Source: Archilochus colubris (taxonomy: Eukaryota > Chordata > Aves > Apodiformes > Trochilidae). From it: a DNA stretch of 64,000 nucleotides. A program made the translations under genes and the position numbers. Each line of letters begins with the position of its first letter. Position 1 is the first letter of the stretch. Below, piece after piece: positions 1-12,325 of the stretch. The stretch is from positions 13,514,609 to 13,578,608 of the forward strand of contig CM041084.1 of NCBI GenBank assembly GCA_023079485.1. The letters are read 5' to 3'. Below the pieces are notes generated by a model, which searched no databases, was not told the DNA's origin, and saw only the letters and a program-made list of their open reading frames with translations.

Positions 1-2707
1 TTTTTTATTGGTCTTGGCATGTTTCCTGCTTGAGGCTGGCCTCTGTGTTTTGGGCTGGTTCCCCCACAGTGTCCATGCAGAGACTCCTTCAGAATTGTAA
101 TGAAAACACTCATAAGTGATAGTGGCTAAATGTAGCATAAAGTATTTAAATGTGTTTTTTAGAGTTAGTTTTCATTTTTATATCAGCATTAATCTTGATA
201 TTGTTTTAAGCAGAAAGAAATCTTGTGGCCTGTTTTCAAAATGTGAGAGAACATTTTCCACCCCAAAAAGGAACCATAAATCCAAGAAATCTCTTTCACC
301 CCTGCTGCTCAGTTGGATGGCAGTTTACTTCTAGCTGACACCACCAGGATGAATCTGTGGGCTCAGGATTTAGTACTGGCTGGGCAGTATTTCAGTGATT
401 TACCTGGGGTCAGCCAGGAAAGCACAGTTCACTGGAGCTGCCAGTACTTTTCTCAGGCTGGCTCTTGACCTCTTTGCTGCTGTTGAGGTCCCAGCAGTGG
501 CAGTGAAACCCAAGTGACTGGCAGTGTCACTCAGCTGCAGCTTGGTGAGAGCTGTGAACAGCAGTGGAGAGCTGCTAATTTAGGGAAGATAAGTATTGAA
601 ATGGGTCATAGTTTTTTCCTGCTCAGAAAGCTGTTCTGTCATCTTGCAGGTTTGGGAGGCTATGTCTTCCATATAGTGACTTAGTTCCCCCCATTGACTA
701 CAGAAAACTTCGTTTTAACCACTTCTCACCAACTTTCTTCTGTGCTTTCATCCGAATGAGTGTTTTACTGTTTGTCTTTGTCTGGGGGAACAGGTGACTC
801 TCATGCATTGCACGAGAAGTTGCAGGATGTAGGTGGGAGTAACAAGTAGATTGAGTGTGGCAGTGGCCACAGAGTTCCCTTGCACATGGACTCTGCCATT
901 TAGCAGTACTGTTCCCAAGGGGACCCATGGCTCAGGAGGGCAGGAAGGGCCCAAGTTGAGCCAGACCCCAGGCAGGGCTTTGCCACAGCCTCTCTACTCC
1001 AGGTCTTGCCCATATTCAGCTATCCATGGTAAAAAGCAGGAGGCTTGTCTGCAGGAGGCCTTAGTGCCATGCTGGGGCTGTACCTTGTTACCTGAGCAAG
1101 CAGGGTAAATGCTTTTTGAATTATCCAAGGCTAATACAGAGAAAAACTGAATTCTGTAATGCTTATTAAGGGAAGCATAAAAAGTGCAAGCCCTTAAGCT
1201 TTGAAAGTGTTTTCAGAAAAGGGTATGTGTAGTACTACTGTGGTTGGCTTATGTGTGTTGTAGCTGTCTTGGCTTTACATTGTTTCTCAGAATTTCAGTG
1301 TTACTTAAAAGTGATCGAAATGAAGTGTGTGTTTGTGGAAGAGCAGTTTGAGAGTGATTTTCCTTTCAGAAAATGCAGTGTTTGGCTGCAGTGTGCAATT
1401 CCTATAGCTCTGAGGGGACAATTGCAGAGGAGCCTGCAAAAGCACTCGGTGTGTCAGAACAGGTCCTGGAGGCAATGTGAGGTTTAGGGAGTTGCCAACT
1501 TTTCTTCTCCTGGGCAATAGCCTTCCACCAGTGAAGAAGCATCTGATTCTCATAGATTTTTGCACTTTAACTTTGGTTATAATGGCCACAGATGTTTTAG
1601 TTCTGTTATAAAAACACCACTGGAAGTAACACTTTCTCAGTTGTACCAGACTGTGGCATGTTTTGGTCGTGGCACATTTAATCTGGTAAAATAAGATGGA
1701 GTAAATGGGGGAGAAATGCTGGCCATGTTAGTTATACATAGTATGGTTTGTGTAGCTTTAAAATAATTTCCTGATTTATCAAAGGAAAACAAAGCTTTTC
1801 ATCCAAATATAAGTTCAATGGATAAAACATGCAGCAAAGCTGAACCAATGCTTATGTATATTGAAAATAAAATGTAATTCTTCTAACATCAATCCAGAGT
1901 ATAGCACAGATGTTCTCACTCAGAAATATTTCGTGAGCAGTAAGCAAATAAAAAGTGGAGCAAAAAGTATTAAAAAATTCTGCAAGATACTTCAGGGCAT
2001 CTGTATTTCCTCCCTTCATTTTATATATACATTATATATATTTTTATTGTTTCTTTGATGTCATTTTACTGTAATTCTCAGCAAGTCTGGTACTGGAAGA
2101 TAGATCAAAAAACACTAAAAAACCAAACTGCCTTTGAGCTAAGTTACATAATCCAGTGGTGCTCTTCAAAAAAATTGAGAAAGAAAAAAAGAATACATCA
2201 GCACAGGTATACATAATACTTGTCAAAGTGACTAATATTACTAGTGAAAGAGAAATGAATAAAATTCTGAACTGGGGTGAAATAATATCGAATTAGCAGT
2301 GACTATTAAGGCCTTTTTGTTTTGATATAATCATGTTAATTTTACTTGCTCTGATATTTTATCAATGTCAGATTTTTTTCCTACTGCTATCCTTAGTTAT
2401 TTTCTCCAGTTGGTTCCAGATATTTGTTAAATCATAAATTATTTTAATAACTATTTTGTTGTAGTATTTGCTATTCTTTTTTAATCAGGTAGCAGATACA
2501 TGACAGTAACTTGTTTCCTAATTCATTGTTAAGTGATACACATTAATAGACCCAAATAAAAGAAGACTCATATCCCTACTAAAATCTCTTGAATTAGATC
2601 TCACATGCTGTGTGTCAGGGCTGGGGTCTCCAGTGGAGGGGAAGAGGCCAAGTGTGTTTCTTTGTGAGGGGGTGTGATTCTTGCTGCCCAGGAGAAAAAA
2701 AAATGTA

Positions 2708-2745
<38 letters not shown>

Positions 2746-5700
2746 CTTGTATAAGAGCATACCATGGAACTGGGCCCTGGGATGGGTTCCTGCCAGGCAC
2801 TGCCATGCCCTGGGACTGAGGCTCTGGAGCAGCTGACTGTCTTCTCCTGGTTTGTTGTGTCTCTGTCTCCTCAGGACTTTTCATAGTAACAGAGACTGAT
2901 CTGGAAGAAGGGAAATGACTGCTGAGAGAAGGGCGGTCTTCTGTAGGGGAGGAAAAAGGCATGGGATGTCCTTGGAGTCTGTTGAAAGAAAGCACTTTTG
3001 GGGTAATGATAAATGGATGTAACTCCTGGTATCTTTTCTTTCACATGATAGGGAAACAGGAGCTTTCATGGAAGCAAGTTTGCAATGAAGTCAATTAAGT
3101 ACTGATTAATACAAAGAGATGAAGATGGGAAGAAACTGGTCAACTTAGTGCCCTGGAGATAAGTAGTCAGTTTAGGAAAAGGATGAAAAATTGACCTCAG
3201 TGGCACAACAGTTGTTGCCTAAAAGGCTTTCTTTTTTTTAAAGAAATAAGTGGAATTTGTTATAGGAAGTTTCCTTTTTTTTGAGCAATAAGCCTAGTGA
3301 AACAGTGAATCTCTGATTTGGTAGGGAAAATAGACACTATTTTGGAAAAGCAATGTCACATTTTTGGACATACTTTCCACATTCTTTCATGTTCAGCCTG
3401 CTGCTGATGCAGCAAGATTTTGAATCCTTTGAAGAGTGAGCTTGTTCCTTGTTAGCAGTTTTCTTTTTAAGTAGTCATGTTTATAGGATTTTTGTTCCGG
3501 GTATGCATGTCTTTACAGACTCAGAATGGCAATTTAAACTGTTTCTGGTGTTCATAGTGTATTACTAATAGAAGGAAAAAAAAGTTACATGAGTATAAAA
3601 TGTTTTAAATAGAGATAGGACTTTTGGGAGTGGCTGTATCTTTGTGTGTGCATTCACTTAGATATTTTCATTTGTTTAAAGAAATTTAGCCACAGTTAAG
3701 AAATCAAAAAGCAGTTTCACCTTACCCCATCTTTTTTGCATGTGTTTTCAAAGTTGTTCAGTTACTCTATCTTCCCCTTAGGCAAAGGCCACATAATGTT
3801 TTTTTCTTCTCTATTAAATGTCAGAAACAATATTCTACTGGTGAGAAACTTGCAAAGATACACCTCTTCATGCATATAATAAGAAGAATGACTTTGTGCC
3901 AAGTTTTGGAGATCTGAACAGGAAGGAGCAGAAGCAGAATTTCACAAAATATGGAAAAATTACTTCTAGGGATGCTAGAATGTCTCTGAGACCAAGTAGT
4001 CTGAAAGTTTTGTTGCTGTGACAACTTAAATGACAGTTAAAGAAAAAAAATTGGAACCTTCTTTAATAAACCGCTAAGTGGAATAACAAGGTTTGATTTA
4101 ATTTGGTCTCTCCAAGAACCTGTTGTACCAAATATTATTTGCATTTTTTAAGTGTGCATTTATTTGTTCTGTCAGTTTTTTCCCCTCTGCCTTCCTGTGA
4201 AGACTGCTTGCCCACAGCTGTGAATGGTGGGAAGATGGCCAGAGACCAAGCACCGAGAGAAAAATTCAAGCAGCTGGGCTGTGGTGGCCAGGCTGTAGTG
4301 GCCAGCTGGTTTTGGTGAATGAGCCTTTGGCTTCCCTGCCACATGCAGAAGGAAGGATTTTATCCCCCCTTGAATATGCCTCCACCTTTTGGCAGTACCA
4401 GGCTGCTGGAAGGTCTGCTAGCCTGAAGTGTTAGGATTTGCTGTAAGTTAAAAAATATTCTTCGGTTATAGTAATTGAGCCAGCCAGGAGAGTAGTGATC
4501 TCCATACATCTCACTGTTTCTGCTGGATGTTATTGTCTTTTATTATAGAGATGAGCACTAGGTAAGAGGAGGGATGCTGCTGCTTCCTGAGGGAGATGAG
4601 CCCCAGTTGTGGATGTGGCTGTCCCTGGCTGAGCCTCCTGGCACCTGCAGGACTCCTGTGAGGTGTGTGCTGGGGGGCTCAGTTCTTGGGTGGCAGCTCG
4701 AGTTTGGGTCAAGGTGAAGGCATGTCCCAGTTAGTTGTTTATTGTTGACAAAGATCCTGTCTTTCACTGTACTGTAGGTCAGAGGTGGCTCGGGACAGGG
4801 GAAAGGAGAAGCCTCAGTACAGGAGACTACTTGGCTGTCAGAGTCTTGTCTTCTGGGCATGGTACAAGTTGAGAGCATTGTTTCCAAATCCTATAGTGAA
4901 CACTTTTTTTCTGGCATTAAGAATACTCATTTGAGAAGACAGGTTTGATGTTTTCACTGAGTTTCCTTAATAGCAGCTTTATTGTTTTTTCTAGTTTTTC
5001 TTCAAATGAAAAAAAGCACAAATAGATGTGGGTAGCCATAATTCCAGAAAATTTGAAGTCTCGTATAAAAACTGCAAGAAACTGTGGACTGGATGAAATA
5101 AGAGCTTTTAAAGTTGGAATTGTCTGTTAGTGTAGGCTCTATGTTGTAAAACAGCCAGTGAATCTGGTTTTAAATGTCTCTATGTGTATGCAAAATATTT
5201 TATGTTTAAGTGCTGCCCTTTGTGTAGAGAGAAAACTTGTATTTTCTAGGCTTAGCTAATCTGGTTTTAAAAGAAAATGTTATACTCTGTATGTAAACCA
5301 GTGTATTTAACTTGTGGTTATATTAGGCAATGGAGTAGTCTCACCCCATGCCCAGCAATCACTTGAGAACATAATGCTTTAGTAAACTAAAACCAGATGT
5401 TAATATAAGTGAAATGTTATTGTAATCAATCTTATAAAGCTTTTCTTTATGAATATAGTTGTTTGAAGTAAATTCCTGATGACCCTTTTGTTGCTTTGTC
5501 ATTGCCTCAAAGTAGCTATTGTTAGCTTGAAGCTCCCCCCTGTAAACTGAAAGCTGGGGCTAATGAGTATCCAGTATTGTATCTTTTGGGCTTTATAAAA
5601 TATTTAGCTGGAAAGGCTCCTGGCCCTCACCCTTTCTTTGTAGAGGCAAGACATTTCCTTTGCTGGTGGAATTCTCTGGCTGGGGAATGGGATCTAGCTT

Positions 5701-5863
5701 GTACGAAAAGCTAATTTGTGCCTAGTTAAATATTCTTTTGATATTTGAATATGAAGTAATTAGCTTGGATGTACTGCTGTTTACTTTTTAGAATTTGGAA
5801 AAGTCTAAACAAGCTGCTGAAGGGAACTGTATCATAAATCTACTTCTGAGATATTTTTTGAGG
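1..5863. other. Intronic sequence, no gene seen
   Basis: AT-rich sequence with stops in all frames. The only clear structure is the TG/TA microsatellite at 2704-2745. GC-richer patches near 900-1100 and 4560-4720 contain open frames on both strands, but no splice-bounded or family-like peptide. Confidence 0.7.
2704..2745. repeat. Compound microsatellite (TG)n(TA)n
   Basis: A run of TG dinucleotides passes directly into about 13 TA dinucleotides. It accounts for the YIYIYI and THTHT peptides in overlapping frames on both strands, which are therefore not proteins. It is likely to be length-polymorphic. Confidence 0.95.
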
Positions 5864-6139
5864 ATTCTATAGAATCACAGAATCCTAGAATCAAGGTTGG
5901 AAAAGACCTTCAAGATGATTAAGTCCAACTATCAACCCTACACCACCATATCCACTAAAGCATCTCCCAAAGGGCCACATTTACCTGTTTTTTGAACACT
6001 TCCAGGGATGGCAACTCCACCGCCTCCCTGGGCAGCCTGTTCCAATGCTTCACCACTCTTTTGGTGAATAATTTTTTTCCTAGTATCCAATCATAACCTC
6101 CTCTGGTGCAGCTTTAACCCATTTCCTCTTGTCCCAGAC
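5864..6139 (-). mobile_element. CR1 LINE fragment, 3' end
   Basis: Read on the plus strand it opens with attctatagaatcacag followed by a ggttggaaaagacc block. It then runs through the familiar CR1 string (ccagggatgg, ccctgggcagcctgttcc, tttcctcttgtcc) in reverse complement, so the element lies on the minus strand. It is a 5'-truncated copy of about 275 bp without coding capacity. Such fragments are the commonest interspersed repeats in birds. Confidence 0.95.
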
Positions 6140-9100
6140 AAGATATTTCAGACGGGACTAAATCTTCTTTTTATGGTATAATTTTTCTGGTGGCTTGTTA
6201 CTGGTAGGCAAAATACTGAGCTAAGTAGTTAAAGGGTTTGGGCAGTGATCTAGTGACTTCCTGCAGGTGATACGGGGTGATCGGATAGATCCATGTGGGA
6301 ATGCCCATTCTAAAAATGCTCTCTAGGTGGCTGTATAATTGCTTACACATAGGTGCTACTCTTCTGACTTAAAAAAAAAAAAAAAAGTATGTAGTTCAAT
6401 ATTTACTGTAGCCCTGCTGCTGTACATGAGCCTGATCTTTAGGAAATGGTCTGTTCTAAATTACTTCCATATCATAATTCAGTACTTGCTTGGTCTCATA
6501 GAGGAAAAAATAAACAAGGTTTCCCCCCCCCGTTTTATGTAAAAGTTATTAAACTTATTTGAATCTCTAAATCATAATAGTTCATTTTGTAAAATGTATG
6601 TCCTCTTTTATGGGTGGTCTGTGTTTTACTTTATTAGACCATATAGTATGTCTGTGATAAGAAAGTGTGTAAAGCCTGCTCTAATTCTAGCTCCCATTAC
6701 AAATTGCTTCTGATTCAGTGTGTCAGTGATTTATTGCCTTCTGAAAGGCTTTGTTTCTGTAGCTTGGTGGATGCCAAAGACATTGTGAATAGAGATCCAT
6801 TTTAGGACACAATGAGCACATGTTTTTTCTTGATCACTTTTGGATATTAAAATTGGGTGTGATATTGAAATAAAAAATATTAAAAATACTAAATTAATCT
6901 AGAATTTTCCTGTAACTTTTTTAAAAAATAAAAGTATTGCTCTTTTCTGAACCTAAGTACAGAATATAACAATTCACTTTGTGTTTGGGGTTATTCTGCA
7001 GTGTAAGCTACAAGCTGAGATAGGGAGCAGAGTTCTGACATCAGTTTCTAATGCACACCCTTTGCAGCCTGCCTTTCACCTGATGTGCTATTCAAAAATC
7101 TGGCCTTCAGTGAAGACCACATGGCTTCAGATTTGTAAACTGTACCTCGGTGCAACATAAATAGGAGGGTCTGTTCTTTTCATTGGCAAATTGTGCTTTT
7201 CTCAGCTTCAATAGCAAATAGGAATCAGCCCAGTGCTGCTCTCCTGGGTGCTTTGCAGAGCTGTAAAATCAGACACTGAGCTCAGAGATGCTGAGACCTG
7301 TGTGTTTTAACTTGTAGCTCCCCTCTCCCTCCCTCTGAAAGAACAGACTTACAACGCCAGTGTGATATGTAAAAGCACAGTTGTGAAGTCCTCACTCCTG
7401 TAGCATCTTTTTATCTAGGTTGTTCTGCAGCTCAGATTGTAGCACCTGCTACCAACCTCCTTCATAGAGCAGATTGCAGCCTTGCAATTAAGTGCTCCTA
7501 ACATCTGTTAGTGATCCATCAGCAGCAGGACAAAGCTTTTAGCTTCAATCAGCTCTTCAGGTTTGGGAATGTTGCTAAATGGAGAAGGAAGAAAAAAAAT
7601 TTAGAGTCATTTTGAGATAAGTGAAAATACGCAGAAGCAAAAAGTGGAACTAATAAATTTAGCACTTTTTAAAAAAATTTGGCTTTTAATCCATGTTCAG
7701 TATAGAACTCCACTAATTAAAACTAGATTTGCATTTTATTATGTCCTAGGCTGCTCAAATGGTGATGATACTATTTAGGAAGCCCTTCATATACCTTTAA
7801 AGTAATTTTTGTAGATGTGTACTGGCATAGGACCTGCTAGTTTGCTAAGTCTTTGGATATTAGCTAGTAAAATCCACTTGAAATTCAAATGTTTATAAGC
7901 ATGGACACTTTTAGCTTTTGTAACTTGGTCATTGCCTTGGACTTGAATTTCCAGATCTGTATCCAGACTCTCTGCTGCTGAACTGTGCTTGCTGTGTGCT
8001 TTACAGGCACGACCTCTCTTACTACAAGAATAATGGAGGGTCTGATTTGCAATATGGTTGGGCTGCCATGGTGTATTCCTGTCTATCAGATTAATGGTTT
8101 CAATAGCTGTCTTCTTTATAGGTTGAACTACTTCAAATTGCCTTTATTTTTAGCATGGAGGGAAGACTATACACACAGGTTTTATAAATTGTTAGTAAAG
8201 ACCAAATGTTGTGTTTACACAGGTAAAATTCACAAACTGCTGTAATCCAGAAGTCAAAGTGGCTTCAGGGAAGTTTAAGGTGACTTCAGTAATATACTGT
8301 AAAAAGTTAATGAGAGGTATTTTCTTGGGATAACTGTTTCTTACTTCATTTTAACAGTTTTCCAAGTGTACAGGAATCTGAATTATGGAAAGACATCTAT
8401 GTAGAAATGAATAGGGGAGGATAAATGCTGAGATTAGATTTCAGAGAACAGTCCCAGTGTCTTTCAGTTCCTTGCAGAAGTGTTGCCTGAATCCTGTGGT
8501 GAAATACAGGAAATATACCTGGTTAGTTTTGCTTCATTCATGCTGTGGTTTGAAAAGGGTAATGTATTTGTCAGTGTCCTGCTTTTTCAGTGTGAAAGAG
8601 GCACAGAGTAGGAATGGGCTTCTTTTAATCACTGCTTTCCCAGTGCATGCCTGCATTAGCTGAGAAGCCTTGTAGGTTTATTCCATACACAGATGATGGA
8701 GGTTGGGAGCGCTCACCTGGGAGCAGTGTCACGTATTCCTCTGACTCCTTCTCACAGAGGACCTCATTAACTGTTTTGCAACAGCTTGGTGTTAATTGCA
8801 GCAAGCAGGTACTTGCATTAAGTCCTGTGGTTTTTCTCTGCATCTTTGTGTTACCTTAGGAAAGAGAAACGTACATTGCTGTACTGGTCATCCGTGGTGC
8901 AGTGAAGCCGTGAGGCACCCGTCAGTTATAACAATATGCAACACCTCAACTAGGAGCAAGGAGATGGCTCTAGTGCTTTCTCCTCTGAATCTGGTAATTT
9001 TCTTCTGCGTTTTGCCACCTTCTTCCTTCAAAAAACATTCACAAACAAACGTCATAGCATAAGTTTGGCAAATGCATTATCAATCCCACATAGGAGTGGG

Positions 9101-11136
9101 GGTGCATAGGAGGTTGCTGGCTGGTCCAGGACCACACAAGCAGTTCTGCACCAAGATGGAAATAAAGTGCCGACTGCTGACTCCTTAACCACAGGACTAT
9201 CTTTTCCCTCTAGTAAGGATGTGGTAAAATATCACTGTTTTCAATCCTTCTGCTCTCCTGTAGCTCAGCCTCTGTATGAAAAGACACGATGCCACACTTC
9301 GCCAAGCTGAAGAGAGAATATTTTGTGGTAATTGGCTGTTGAAAACAAAGTCTGTACCTCTTAGAAGTGTGGACTCTGTCATGTTAAACTGCTTAGTAAT
9401 TTCTGGTTCTTATGTCCTACTGTGGCTGAAACTTTTATATAGTAATCTGTACTTTACAGTAAAGTTGTTTATTCCAATATTGCATAGTTGTTTAAATGTT
9501 TGTAACAGAACAAAAACAAAGGAAATGGTTATGTTTGACTTAGTATATCCATCTAAACTGATTTATGGTGATTTTTTTTTTTTAAAGCTAAGTGATACAC
9601 TGAAGCCAGAAGGAGATGTATCAGTGATGTATTTGTCTTAAATATAAGAAATTTAGCTAAGGGGGAATATTGATCTGTGGTAGTAGAATTTCAATAGGAT
9701 GTTTTATTATTTTTTTCTCATTAAAATGCTGTGACTTCTAGTACAGAAAAAAGGTGCTCATGAGCAAAAAAATCTGGGTTAGTCAGTGAGTGCTCTAGTA
9801 GTGTTTAGCTAGATCTGGTAAGAAAGAGCTGTCTACATGCATACATGTTTGGTTTAGATTGATGGAGTTAATTGCCTTGGCCCCAACTTTGCTTTTAGAC
9901 TACTGTCCTACTGATGCTGATTTAAAAGGAACTCAGTCTACCAAAACATTTTAATCCCTTCTGCATGCAGTGCTGAAGAAAGCATGTTTTCCCTTTGTAG
10001 ATGTAAGCTTTCATGATTATAGGTTCTCTGTATTAAGGATAAGGATACATGCAGAGCTGCAGTAGGGCTGCAGAGAGCAAATGGGGAAGCACTTGCTATA
10101 GTGCATATTGACTACTAATAATAGCTCTGAAAATTGAGATATTGAAAGTTTTAATTCTACCCTGACCCAGCTTTTTAAAATGACTAGGCCGAGTTAACTA
10201 AGTGGTGATTTATTCCTTTGTGTTTTCAAAAACATGCTACAGCACAAGTGCAATTTTTTTATTACTGCTTTTGTTGAAGCCTTCAGGCTCTGTTAACCAC
10301 TCAAAAATTTTACAGTTTTACAAAAATGCATCTGGTGGCCCATGCAAATGGAAGCTTTTGCTAAATAATTTTAGATGACATTATAAACATTGTTCCTTTT
10401 TTGCCTCTGGACGTATTTTCCAGTGATTCTGTACTCCTTTGGCAAACACTGTTATTAGGCATACTATGCGAAGTAATTTCCTGAAACTGTGTAGCCTGAG
10501 AGATTTCAACAAATCCTAGTAACAAATATCTCTATATTCACATGCGTTATTTTGTGTCTCCTTGTTGTGGTATATTCTTCTTATTCTAGATATTTCTTTT
10601 AATTAGAAAGCCCCTGAGAAAGTGAAAGCTACCTGCATTTAGATTTAACCATCCTGAAGATAATAGTGCTGATCCTTTGTTTCTTTTGCTGCCTTTGGAA
10701 ACAGCTATTTTTGACTTATTCAATGGCATTGCTGTTCCTGACTTTTTCATGGAAATTAATTCTTTTTACCAGTTTCTAGCCTTTACTGTTTTTCCTGGTG
10801 CAGTTTCCAATTCTTGCAATTGATTGTTAGACAGCAACATCCTGTTCCCCATATGCACTATATGCACGTCAAAGGTTCTGGTTTAGAAGGTTTCCTGGAC
10901 CTCATCCATTACAGAGTTACATAATGATGCTATAGAAAGAAATCACAGCAAAAATAATGTCTTAGTTCTGGTGGTTGCCTCATCTGTTGTGTCCTGCAGT
11001 AGAGCAAAGAGGGGGGTGGTCTGCAAGTGCTTCATAAGGGATGTATAAATTTCCTTTGCTCCTATATATATATATAAAATAGTTTTAATATAGATAAATA
11101 GATTTTTTCCCTAGTCTTAAGCTGTCTTTGGGCTTC

Positions 11137-11164
11137 TTTTTTTTTTTTTTTTTTTTTTTTTTTT
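11137..11164. repeat. Homopolymer T28
   Basis: An uninterrupted run of 28 T. No element with a matching poly-A tail is recognisable next to it. Confidence 0.9.
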
Positions 11165-12086
11165 CCTATCTAGAACTCAGGCTATTCCCTATACCAAAAC
11201 AATGATCAAGGAATTCTGTACTGCCCTAATAATCTTGCATCCTCATTGTATGAACTGTTCCTTAAGGCATGCAATGATTAGAGCAATGTGCTTTATTTGG
11301 ACTCTTGTCATGTTCTTCCATGCTGCACTCTTCTCATATGCTTGAATTTGCTGTGTGAGGAGGATGCAGGTGGACAAATTTTTCAGCTACCATCAGTACT
11401 GTATGGAAATGCTGCAAATGCAGAGTTGCATTTGACAAAAACTGGAGTTTTATTGAAAGCAATTGAACTGCAATATATGGTGATGAATGAATATGTGGTG
11501 TCTGGACTCTTCCAGCTCTGCTAATGCTTCTTTTCTGTTTGCCCTGTAGTTTGTAAGTGGGATATGTTTCCAAATGGGACTGTCCTGATAATGACTGAAA
11601 AGGATATTTCTGTCTGTTCTATCCCAGGTTATATTTATATTGAATTTGTATACCATTAAATAACTTCAAACTCTTGTGTGTGTTTTTTCATATAAGCACT
11701 TTTACTTATATTAAGAGGATGTATAGTCAGCATTTTAGCAACATGAGACAGGGAATGCGTTGGATGAGCTTATTGCCAAGCAAACTGGATATAGAAATCA
11801 ATATTAGGAAAAAAAAATCCCCAAATGATAAATGTGGAGGAGGTGAAATAGTGTAGTTAAAAATGTAAGTAGGTAATTGTATTATACAACTATGTACTTT
11901 TCACTGGAGTACAAAGCCTATAAAATCAGGTATGTTCTCTGATTTACAGATTACTCAAACATGACTGTGATCTGAGTCAACTGAACTTCTTTCATAAGCA
12001 AAAGCAGCATGTCCTGAGGATCAAAAACACTGAAGGACACTCCTTTTTTGAATATTATGTTTCCAGATGGAAAGGGAAATGTTGTC

Positions 12087-12188
12087 ACTTTCCATCTCTC
12101 TCTCTCTCTATTTTTTTTTCCATTCCCCTTCTCCCCCTTCACCCCCCTGCTTTTTTTTTTTTTAAATTTTTTTTTTCTTTCCCTCCTG
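12087..12188. repeat. Pyrimidine-rich tract, about 100 bp
   Basis: The plus strand is almost wholly C and T, with a (CT)n block, C-rich blocks and two T runs. The few breaks include a short AAA. A frame on the other strand gives a lysine/arginine-rich peptide that is only a by-product of this composition. Confidence 0.85.
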
Positions 12189-12305
12189 GATTTGATTGTA
12201 GCTGTAGAGCTAACAAGGGTAGACTGACTTCTTTTGCAAACCAAACACGCTTCTGTACAATTATGCTATTTGCTTGCTGCTTTATCAGTACAGAGCAAAC
12301 TGTTC

Positions 12306-12325
12306 TTTTTTTTTTTTTTTTTTTT
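12306..12325. repeat. Homopolymer T20
   Basis: A run of 20 T ending in ACAG, which mimics a splice acceptor. No coding segment follows that would support one. Confidence 0.85.
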